DNA from: a virus
Length of the DNA stretch: 35,778 nucleotides
Virus record (IMG/VR): IMGVR_UViG_3300032331_000961
Coordinates: 1-35,778 of that record
Strand: one strand, 5' to 3'
This document shows positions 7,380 to 12,631 of this stretch, in pieces. The notes under the pieces were generated by a model. It did no database searches. It was not told the DNA's origin and saw only the letters and a program-made list of their open reading frames with translations. The first letter of the stretch is position 1; each line of letters opens with the position of its first letter. The translations under genes were made by a program, and so were the position numbers.

Positions 7380-7538
7380 ATGTTTAATGAAAATGAAAAG
7401 AAAAAGATAGTTCACCAAAGAATTGCGTATCAAAAATCTTTATCAGAAGTTGCTCGTATGTTTGGAACTTCAAGAATACAGATCAGAAAGATAGAAACAG
7501 AATATCTAAACCAATTAAAGGAGAATACAAATGGCTGA
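7380..7538 (+). CDS. 52-residue sigma-70 region 4.2-like HTH protein
   Basis: Residues about 20-48 read as a helix-turn-helix closely matching sigma-70 region 4.2: LSEVARMFGTSRIQIRKIE follows the family pattern LxEVxxxFxVTRxRIRxIE, then a Leu-rich end (YLNQLKE). No other sigma region is present, so it cannot act as a full sigma factor. A stand-alone region 4 could bind the RNA polymerase beta flap, promoter -35 DNA, or a WhiB-like protein; WhiB proteins are known to bind region 4 of the housekeeping sigma factor. It follows the promoter candidate at 7271-7307 and overlaps the next gene by 8 nt. A generic small HTH repressor is the alternative. Confidence 0.6.
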   Translation: MFNENEKKKIVHQRIAYQKSLSEVARMFGTSRIQIRKIETEYLNQLKENTNG

Positions 7539-7731
7539 TGATTTACTTGATGAAAGTTTATTTGATGAAGTGTTCGATACTGAACCAGTTTGTAATTGTG
7601 ATTGCGGTTGTGAAGTTCCAGTAATGGGTCAATGCGTTGATTGCGGTAGTGATACTGGGCATCAAAACAACAATGGATTGCCTAAATATGATTACTTAAA
7701 TGAATTATTTACTACAAAGGAGAACCAATGA
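7531..7731 (+). CDS. Acidic Cys-rich 66-residue protein
   Basis: The binding site AAAGGAG lies 9 nt before the ATG. The first 18 residues are acidic (Asp-Asp-Leu-Leu-Asp-Glu). The centre holds six cysteines, C-x-C-x-C-x3-C reading CNCDCGC and then CVDC, plus a His, enough for one or two zinc or Fe-S sites. It sits between the sigma-4-like and WhiB-like genes in an overlapping operon, so a part in transcription control is a fair guess. No family is recognised. It overlaps the next gene by four bases (ATGA). Confidence 0.6.
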   Translation: MADDLLDESLFDEVFDTEPVCNCDCGCEVPVMGQCVDCGSDTGHQNNNGLPKYDYLNELFTTKENQ

Positions 7732-8039
7732 ACCAAGAACAATCAGATTTAATTAAATCTATTAATTTTGCGAACGAGTTTATTAAAATTGTTCGTGGAT
7801 TTAAGGTTGACCAAGATCGTAAAGATAGTTTGCCCCAAGAAGTTAAAGAGTATTTAGCCAATGAACATCTAAACAAAATGATTTCAGATCAAAACTTAGA
7901 ACCTGAAATGTTGGTTTGGGGTTTGCTTCACATGATTGAAATACTCTTAAATGTTGCTGAATTAGAACCAACTGATCTAGTTGAAATTATGGATAAGTTT
8001 GTTGAACAAATATCTAATAGTAATGGAGATCAAACATGA
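7728..8039 (+). CDS. Hypothetical acidic helical 103-residue protein
   Basis: ATGA overlaps join it to both neighbours, and AAAGGAG gives a clear binding site. The protein is predicted all-helical, acidic, without cysteines, with a Leu/Met/Ile-rich middle (MLVWGLLHMIEILLNV, about residues 61-76) that looks like a buried helix and not a membrane span. I do not recognise it. As part of the sigma-4/Cys-rich/WhiB cluster it may be a protein-protein partner there. Confidence 0.6.
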   Translation: MNQEQSDLIKSINFANEFIKIVRGFKVDQDRKDSLPQEVKEYLANEHLNKMISDQNLEPEMLVWGLLHMIEILLNVAELEPTDLVEIMDKFVEQISNSNGDQT

Positions 8040-8356
8040 CTAGACCAAAACACTTAACAATGGCTAAACCAAGAAAAGTTGGTAAGCCAGTTGAACTTAA
8101 TACTCCAACACCACGCAATATAAATGATGCGCCATGCCAAACAGTTGACCCTGAAACCTTTTTTCCTGACCCAACTGATCTTGCTGGTATTGAAAAAGCC
8201 AAAACTCTTTGTGGTAATTGCGATCAAGAAATTAAAACTAAGTGTTTATCTTTCGCACTATCTAACAAAATCCATTACGGAATATGGGGTGGATTAACTG
8301 AGATTGAACGCAAAAGTGTTCTCCGCAAACAATATAGGGGTGGTATCAATGACTAA
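8036..8356 (+). CDS. WhiB-like Fe-S transcription regulator
   Basis: WhiB family proteins carry a 4Fe-4S cluster and regulate transcription by binding region 4 of the primary sigma factor; they are essentially restricted to actinobacteria and their phages. Four cysteines are present (C34, C59, C62, C70), followed by Ala-Leu and the turn GIWGG (82-86) and a basic C-terminus. The spacing between the last two cysteines is x7, whereas the usual motif is C-x2-C-x5-C, so the loop is two residues longer. It overlaps its neighbours at both ends. A second atypical WhiB lies at 26484-26807 on the other strand. Confidence 0.85.
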   Translation: MTRPKHLTMAKPRKVGKPVELNTPTPRNINDAPCQTVDPETFFPDPTDLAGIEKAKTLCGNCDQEIKTKCLSFALSNKIHYGIWGGLTEIERKSVLRKQYRGGIND

Positions 8357-8495
8357 ATGTGATTTATGTTATGAACCAATTAATACAAAAACTTGGTTAA
8401 CAACTTGGGATAGCGATATGGAACTAACTCTTAATGTATGTAAATGGTGTAATCCAAGTGAGTTCAAATTATCGTCAGAAGTAAATAATGGTTAA
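8349..8495 (+). CDS. 48-residue zinc-ribbon-like microprotein
   Basis: I place the start at ATG 8349, which has AGGGGTGG 6-13 nt upstream; an in-frame ATG at 8304 lies deep in the WhiB gene and has no site. The protein shows CDLC (residues 4-7) and CKWC (31-34), a four-cysteine ribbon. It overlaps WhiB by 8 nt and the next gene by 8 nt. Function is unknown. Confidence 0.6.
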   Translation: MTKCDLCYEPINTKTWLTTWDSDMELTLNVCKWCNPSEFKLSSEVNNG

Positions 8496-8958
8496 TACAT
8501 TTATTCCTTATCCTGATTTTACTAAGTCTGCTAAGGCTCTTGATTACAGGCGATTAGGTAAGCAACGAGTTGAAGCGTGGCAAATACTTAGGGCATTAAT
8601 GGGAATTAGTCAGGGCTGGCGTAATCACCCTGCTACAAAGATGTGGCGTGGGCATGAGAAGGCTTTGTGTGAATATGGAATTGCGATCTGCCAAGAATGG
8701 GTAGATCGTGGCTACAAAGACACCATGTTGCCCCAGTTCGTAGCACTACACCCAACCTTTCCTGATACTGGATTACCTTTTTGGTTTGGTAATCAATTAA
8801 TTCACCAATCGCATCAAAGTAATTTAATGCGTAAAGACCCAAACTATTATGTATTTAATGTGCCTATATTTTTACCTTATCTATGGGCTGATACAGAAAC
8901 TCAAACTACAAAGTGGGGAACTAAACCTAATGAAACTAAGCAGAAAGTTGTTAAATAA
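8488..8958 (+). CDS. Pyrimidine-dimer glycosylase-like (MSMEG_6728/Pyr_excise family)
   Basis: The 156-residue protein has the hallmark N-terminus of the MSMEG_6728-like, Pyr_excise-related family: FIPYPDF, ALDYRRLGKQRVE, a QILRAL helix, and GWRNHPATKMWRGHE at about 41-56. Related T4 endonuclease V and its homologues cut the glycosidic bond at UV photoproducts, the catalytic amine being at the N-terminus. For the MSMEG_6728 branch this activity is inferred, not shown. A DNA-repair role would suit a phage of sunlit waters. It overlaps the previous microprotein gene by 8 nt and precedes the HTH gene by 2 nt. Confidence 0.75.
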   Translation: MVNTFIPYPDFTKSAKALDYRRLGKQRVEAWQILRALMGISQGWRNHPATKMWRGHEKALCEYGIAICQEWVDRGYKDTMLPQFVALHPTFPDTGLPFWFGNQLIHQSHQSNLMRKDPNYYVFNVPIFLPYLWADTETQTTKWGTKPNETKQKVVK

Positions 8959-8960
8959 AC

Positions 8961-9149
8961 ATGAGCGAATGGCTAACAAATACAGATATAGCAGAGATAA
9001 CTGGGTTGAAGTTAGAAACTCTACACAGTTATCTAAGTCGAAACACCCTTCCCAAGCCCGACAAATACATGGGGAGAACTCCAGTTTGGAAATCAGAAAC
9101 AATAAAAGAATGGGCATCAAATCGAGAAACGGAGATAACTAATGAATAA
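8961..9149 (+). CDS. Excisionase/MerR-type HTH protein
   Basis: This 62-residue protein is almost entirely a winged-helix DNA-binding domain of the AlpA/Xis type: LTNTDIAEITGLKLETLHSY is the helix-turn-helix, followed by GRTPVWKSETIKEW, the wing and final helix. Such proteins act as recombination directionality factors or small repressors. With a tyrosine integrase 1 kb downstream, an excisionase role is reasonable but not proved. It overlaps the next gene by 8 nt. Confidence 0.7.
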   Translation: MSEWLTNTDIAEITGLKLETLHSYLSRNTLPKPDKYMGRTPVWKSETIKEWASNRETEITNE

Positions 9150-9303
9150 AGATCAAGCAATTAAAGAAATGTTAAATCTACGCCAAGTATGGGAACATGA
9201 ACAACAATATACACAAGCAGACGGCAATTCAGATTACGCAACTTACAAGGGTGCTATTAATGCGATTGATGTTGCGATTAAAATTGTAAAGGAGATAAAT
9301 TAA
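9142..9303 (+). CDS. Hypothetical 53-residue helical protein
   Basis: It begins at an ATG with GGAGAT 8 nt upstream, overlapping the HTH gene by 8 nt, and its stop overlaps the next start (TAATG). The protein is predicted as two helices, with Gln-Gln-Tyr and Gly-Ala-Ile-Asn-Ala-Ile-Asp-Val stretches, similar in look to small phage proteins of unknown role. No metal ligands or membrane segment are visible. Confidence 0.5.
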   Translation: MNKDQAIKEMLNLRQVWEHEQQYTQADGNSDYATYKGAINAIDVAIKIVKEIN

Positions 9304-9839
9304 TGGGTTTAGATATGTATTTGTATGCTGAAAAGTATATGGGTAATAACATAGATCAAACTGGTTCTTATGCTGAAATTAAAAATCTTGCTGGATTAAA
9401 AGATTTACCAACTCCTGATTTTTCTAATGTAATTGTTAAATCAATGGTTGGTTATTGGCGCAAGGCAAACGCTATTCATGGTTGGATTGTTGAAAAGTGT
9501 GGCAAAGGCGTTGATGAGTGCCAAGTAATCTATTTAGGTTCTGATGATTTGATAAATCTAAGGAATGATTGTATTAAGGCTTTGGCTAATCCTGATCGTG
9601 AATATCAGATTGAAAATCCAAAAGTTTTATATCAATTATGCGATTACTTAAACAGTTTAGAAACTGAACTTAATCCAGCAACTTATGAAAACCCACTTCC
9701 ACCAGTTGAAGGGTTTTTCTTTGGTGGTAATGATCTAACCGATTATTACTATCACAAATTGGAATACACAGTTGATTTGATTACTTCTCTACTAGAGAGC
9801 GATCAAGAACTGAGTTTTAGTTATCAAGCCAGTTGGTAG
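9303..9839 (+). CDS. Conserved phage-type protein (MGLDMYL family)
   Basis: The 178-residue protein opens with MGLDMYLYAEKY and carries VGYWRKANAIHGWIVEKC (about 50-67). I remember this pairing from a widespread uncharacterised family in phages and bacterial genomes; the function is not established. The remaining sequence is acidic alpha/beta, with FFFGGNDLTDYYY near the C-terminus. GGAGATAAAT precedes the start, which overlaps the previous stop. No signal peptide or membrane segment is present. Confidence 0.65.
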   Translation: MGLDMYLYAEKYMGNNIDQTGSYAEIKNLAGLKDLPTPDFSNVIVKSMVGYWRKANAIHGWIVEKCGKGVDECQVIYLGSDDLINLRNDCIKALANPDREYQIENPKVLYQLCDYLNSLETELNPATYENPLPPVEGFFFGGNDLTDYYYHKLEYTVDLITSLLESDQELSFSYQASW

Positions 9840-9853
9840 AAGGGAAACTTACA

Positions 9854-9979
9854 ATGGATATTCTTTGTAATAATTGCGGATACGAAGTTGATGAAGTAAA
9901 TCCAAAAACTAAGTTCTGCCAAACTTGCCACAATGCTTATGATCTAGGTTTTACTGACGGCACAAACCAACCGAACTAA
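9854..9979 (+). CDS. 41-residue zinc-ribbon-like microprotein
   Basis: ATG 9854 follows AGAAGGGAAACTTACA, with GGGAA as binding site. CNNC (5-8) and CQTC (22-25) form a compact four-cysteine ribbon with 13 residues between the pairs. The stop codon lies inside the first AACTAACTT repeat. It is the last gene before the terminator at 10090-10126. Confidence 0.55.
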   Translation: MDILCNNCGYEVDEVNPKTKFCQTCHNAYDLGFTDGTNQPN

Positions 9980-10049
9980 CTTTATTCAAATCCAGAAAAG
10001 TTAGTTCACGCTCAACAACTAACTTGTCTGGTGTTCCACCAAGTTAGTT
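9974..10049. repeat. Two nested AACTAACTT/AAGTTAGTT hairpins
   Basis: AACTAACTT (9974-9982) pairs with AAGTTAGTT (9998-10006), and AACTAACTT (10017-10025) with AAGTTAGTT (10041-10049). The second encloses a TTC mini-hairpin, TGGTG-TTC-CACCA, at 10029-10041. Both repeat families seen in the first 1.2 kb therefore meet here, just ahead of the integrase. Confidence 0.7.
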
Positions 10050-10089
10050 CCAAGCCTGACCGCCTAATTCCCTATGTAGCCAATAGTTC

Positions 10090-10126
10090 AGCCCTTAATC
10101 CGATTTGGATTAGGGGCTTATTTTTT
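10090..10126 (+). terminator. Rho-independent terminator before integrase
   Basis: The arms AGCCCTTAATCC (10090-10101) and GGATTAGGGGCT (10107-10118) pair over 12 bp with one G-T wobble around a 5-nt loop. TAT6 follows. This is the clearest intrinsic terminator in the window and separates the micro-gene operon from the integrase. Confidence 0.85.
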
Positions 10127-10153
10127 GATTAAGAACCTACTGACCAGTAGTAT
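10125..10153 (+). promoter_or_regulatory. Integrase promoter candidate
   Basis: TTGATT (10125-10130) and TAGTAT (10148-10153) are separated by exactly 17 bp, directly after the terminator. Transcription would start near 10160, giving a leader of about 37 nt with GGGGGAA as ribosome binding site for the integrase. Confidence 0.55.
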
Positions 10154-10188
10154 TACTCACCAGTAGAAGCGGTATTACTCGCCAGTAG
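10137..10188. repeat. CCAGTAG operator-like repeats
   Basis: CTACTG-AC-CAGTAG (10137-10150) is a perfect inverted repeat that overlaps the -10 of the promoter candidate. CCAGTAG recurs at 10160-10166 and 10182-10188, each preceded by GTATTACTC, giving two 17-bp direct repeats with one mismatch, 22 bp apart (about two helical turns). Sites for a repressor, the excisionase or the integrase itself are possible. Confidence 0.6.
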
Positions 10189-10196
10189 GGGGAACT

Positions 10197-11534
10197 ATGG
10201 CTTATGTGAGTGAGCGCAACGGCAGATTTACAGGCTATTACAGGCTTGGAAATCGGCGTATATCGGCTGGCACATGGGCTAATGAAACCGAAGCCATGTA
10301 TCACGCCATTCAGGGGGAGAAGCATGGCTCTATTACCCCTTTAAGGGCTAATTTGAAGGTGGGCGATTATGTAGATCAATGGCTGGCGGTATCTGATCTC
10401 ATGCCGATCACAAAGAAGGGCTATAAGTCGGTTTTAACTAGATTTGTAATTCCAGTTATAGGAGATCGAGAACTAACTTCCCTGAAGTCATCAGACTTAG
10501 TGAAGTTAATTGATGATCTCAAACTAAGTGGGGTAAAGCCCGCAACGCTCAATCAAGTTAAAGCATCTCTTGGCTCTATGTTTTCAAAGTTAGTTAATGC
10601 TGGAAAAATGGAACTTAATCCTACTCATGGAATTAAGATCAAAATTAATCATGCCGATATTTCTAGCGTATTAGAGCCTGACGAGTTCAAAGAGATAGTG
10701 AAGCACCTACCAACCGAAGGAACTAAGTTATTTGCCCAGTTTCTAGTAGCAAGTGGGTGTCGCTATGGAGAAGCAACGGAAGTAAGAGCAAAAGACATCA
10801 ATTTCAAAACTGGCGAGATATTTATTCAAAGGCGAGTTAGTGATCTAGGCAAGGCGTATAACAAAGGTGAGAGATTTCTAGTTGTAGATGCCACAAAGTC
10901 GGGGCAAAAGCGAAGCATAATGATAAGTAAAGCCCTATTACAGCAATTAAAAGCGTATGTCCTAGCAAAAGGCATAGCAAAAGATGACCTCATGTTTCCA
11001 AGAACAATACTATTAACGGAGAGTAAACTTAAAGGTTCACAAGGCGCAAAGCCCTCTCGACCATTCGAGAAAGGCGGAAAACAGTTCCAGCATGGAACTC
11101 TCTACTCCTATACACATGGGGGTTGTAGATGCGAAGGGTGTAGGCAAGCAGTAGGAAACTACCGCAAAGCCAAAGCACAAGCAGAAGCACTAGCAGAAGC
11201 AAAGCAGGTAGGAAGCCGAAGCCGTAAGGCAAAGCAGAAGCATCAGCAGAAGCAAAAGCAAGGGAGTTTCATCAACAATATGAGCCACATGCCTCGTGAT
11301 GTATGGAGAACAACATGGAACAAAGCAATAGACAAGTCCGCAATCGGCTGGTTTCCTAGAACTCACGATTTACGACATGCCAACGCTACGCAGTTGTTAA
11401 AGAACGGCGTAGATGTCCATGAAGTAAAAGAGCGATTAGGACATCAATCGATCAAGACGACAGAGCGGTATTTACACCGCCTTCGTTCACACCAGTCAAA
11501 GGCATCTGAAAGTGCTAATGGCTATTTGGAGTGA
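10197..11534 (+). CDS. int: Tyrosine integrase with Cys-containing insertion
   Basis: This is a site-specific tyrosine recombinase that integrates and, with a directionality factor, excises the phage genome. The N-terminal arm-binding and core-binding regions (about 1-170) precede a catalytic domain with R189 (SGCRYGE), H390 and R393 (HDLRH), H416 (LGHQS) and Tyr425 (TERYLH). At 445 residues it is longer than usual, because about 80 residues are inserted between the catalytic Arg and the HxxR box. The insertion holds HGT (299-301), a C-x-C-x2-C motif (C310, C312, C315) and a Lys/Ala/Gln-rich tail. GGGGGAA gives a strong binding site. It overlaps the lysozyme-like gene by 4 nt (ATGA). The attachment site is not identified. 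Confidence 0.93.
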   Translation: MAYVSERNGRFTGYYRLGNRRISAGTWANETEAMYHAIQGEKHGSITPLRANLKVGDYVDQWLAVSDLMPITKKGYKSVLTRFVIPVIGDRELTSLKSSDLVKLIDDLKLSGVKPATLNQVKASLGSMFSKLVNAGKMELNPTHGIKIKINHADISSVLEPDEFKEIVKHLPTEGTKLFAQFLVASGCRYGEATEVRAKDINFKTGEIFIQRRVSDLGKAYNKGERFLVVDATKSGQKRSIMISKALLQQLKAYVLAKGIAKDDLMFPRTILLTESKLKGSQGAKPSRPFEKGGKQFQHGTLYSYTHGGCRCEGCRQAVGNYRKAKAQAEALAEAKQVGSRSRKAKQKHQQKQKQGSFINNMSHMPRDVWRTTWNKAIDKSAIGWFPRTHDLRHANATQLLKNGVDVHEVKERLGHQSIKTTERYLHRLRSHQSKASESANGYLE

Positions 11535-12136
11535 TGATGAAAGAAAAAGCAAAAGAAAACGCAAGAGCAGTAGAAAAGATTATGGTAGAGCAGAAAAGCA
11601 AAGCCATATCAAAAGCAAAAGCACTAGGAATGAGTGGACTTACACTTATTTTGAGTTTTGGAATAGTGGTCTTTGGAACAACCGAAGCCGTATCCCCAAC
11701 ACAGGCGGAAGCCGTAGTGGTTAAAGAACAAAAGAAAGAAGCAACTTTGAAGAAGTATGAAAACGCTCATACCTTGACTGATACTGAATTAGTCGAGTTG
11801 CTTCGTGCCATAGGCTTCGAAGGTAAAGACCTTCAAGAAGCATGGGCAGTTGCTAAGAAAGAAAGTAATGGGCGACCTCTTGCTCATAACGGCAACACAA
11901 ACACAGGCGACAACTCTTGGGGCATGTTTCAAATAAACATGATTGGAGAGTTGGGAGAAGATCGTAGAGATAAGTTTGGTTTAGAAAGTAATGCCGAACT
12001 GCTCGACCCTGTGGTAAATGCGAGTATCGCCTATTACATGAGTAAAGGCGGTAAAGATTGGAGTGCTTGGCATGGGATTACCCCAAAGACTGAACAGTTA
12101 ATGGAGAAGTTCCTTAAAGTAAAAGCAAAGCAATAG
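11531..12136 (+). CDS. SLT-type muramidase, membrane-anchored or secreted
   Basis: This 201-residue transglycosylase/lysozyme-fold protein should cleave peptidoglycan. A hydrophobic segment at about 35-52 after a Lys-rich N-terminus looks like a signal anchor or a long signal peptide. The catalytic domain (about 82-195) has KKESNG with the catalytic Glu, GDNSWGMFQINM and an Asn-Ala-Ser-Ile-Ala-Tyr-Tyr helix, then WSAW, all typical of soluble lytic transglycosylase relatives. The start overlaps the integrase stop; ATG 11531 and 11534 are both possible. Pairing with integrase instead of a lysis cassette is notable. It could serve entry, lysis or release. The first 30 residues reflect the local AGCAAA repeats. 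Confidence 0.8.
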   Translation: MMMKEKAKENARAVEKIMVEQKSKAISKAKALGMSGLTLILSFGIVVFGTTEAVSPTQAEAVVVKEQKKEATLKKYENAHTLTDTELVELLRAIGFEGKDLQEAWAVAKKESNGRPLAHNGNTNTGDNSWGMFQINMIGELGEDRRDKFGLESNAELLDPVVNASIAYYMSKGGKDWSAWHGITPKTEQLMEKFLKVKAKQ

Positions 12137-12179
12137 CAGAAGCCATAGCAGAAGCAAAGTAAAGCAAAGCAATAGGAGA

Positions 12180-12203
12180 AGCCCCATCAGAAATGGTGGG
12201 GCT
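12180..12203 (+). terminator. Terminator-like hairpin after the muramidase
   Basis: AGCCCCA (12180-12186) and TGGGGCT (12197-12203) form a perfect 7-bp GC-rich stem with a 10-nt loop. No T-run follows, so termination would be weak. Confidence 0.4.
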
Positions 12204-12211
12204 ATCTCAGA

Positions 12212-12243
12212 ACTAACTTACCTGGAAGCCAGGAGAAGTTAGT
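12212..12243. repeat. Nested ACTAACTT hairpin
   Basis: ACTAACTT (12212-12219) and AAGTTAGT (12236-12243) enclose a second stem CCTGG-AAG-CCAGG (12221-12233). The architecture matches the hairpins at 9974-10049, but with a different inner stem. Together the two sets bracket the integrase-muramidase pair. Confidence 0.65.
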
Positions 12244-12262
12244 CAGTTAGTTAGGGGCGGAT

Positions 12263-12631
12263 ATGAAAGAGCATCAATTTGTAGATCGTTATGCTGAGTT
12301 AGACCCACGATACATAAAGCACAAGCAAAACCAGTATAAAAACTATCACCAAGAAGAATTAAATTTTATTCCATATACCGAAGAATTGTTCTGGAATAAG
12401 TTAATTCATTTAGGTTGGAGAAAAGACCATACAACAACAGAGTGTTTGGTATTAGTCTGTCCTGCATGTGAAGAAGCCATAACAAAGGTAGTCCTTAAAG
12501 ATAATATAGACATTAGACCCTTATTAAAGATTGAAGACAAAGTAAAGATTCACCAGACAGCCTATTGCAAAGCAACAGCAAAGGAAAGCAAAGCCATACC
12601 AGAAGGCAAAGCAATACCAAAAGGTTATTGA
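12263..12631 (+). CDS. Hypothetical 122-residue protein, CPAC motif
   Basis: AGGGGCGG lies 7-14 nt upstream of the ATG. The N-terminal half is rich in His, Tyr and Lys. A central CPAC pair and a later cysteine near the end could bind metal. The last 25 residues (Ala-Thr-Ala-Lys, Ala-Ile-Pro repeats) are encoded by the AGCAAA-type repeats and may be dispensable. It is the final rightward gene, and its stop overlaps the stop of the convergent reductase gene. No family is recognised. Confidence 0.6.
   Translation: MKEHQFVDRYAELDPRYIKHKQNQYKNYHQEELNFIPYTEELFWNKLIHLGWRKDHTTTECLVLVCPACEEAITKVVLKDNIDIRPLLKIEDKVKIHQTAYCKATAKESKAIPEGKAIPKGY

Larger units (their letters stand above)
11160..12620. repeat. 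AGCAAAGC/GCAGAAGC repeat tract spanning genes and gaps
   Basis: Short purine-rich words (AAAGCA, AGCAGAAGC, AAGCAAAGC) recur densely at about 11165-11260 (integrase insertion), 11540-11640 (lysin N-terminus), 12115-12180 (lysin end and intergenic, where the same words contain stops) and 12566-12620 (end of the last rightward gene). They are read in different frames or not at all, so the repetition is at DNA level. It stops at the convergent junction. Confidence 0.6.

Noticed and set aside
8849-9142. Open frame overlapping the glycosylase and excisionase-like genes on the plus strand
   Set aside because: It spans two better-supported genes in another frame and has no binding site or recognisable domain.
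11160-12620. Mobile element or CRISPR-like array in the AGCAAA-rich tract
   Set aside because: The words are short, irregularly spaced and not separated by unique spacers, and no transposase or terminal repeats are seen.
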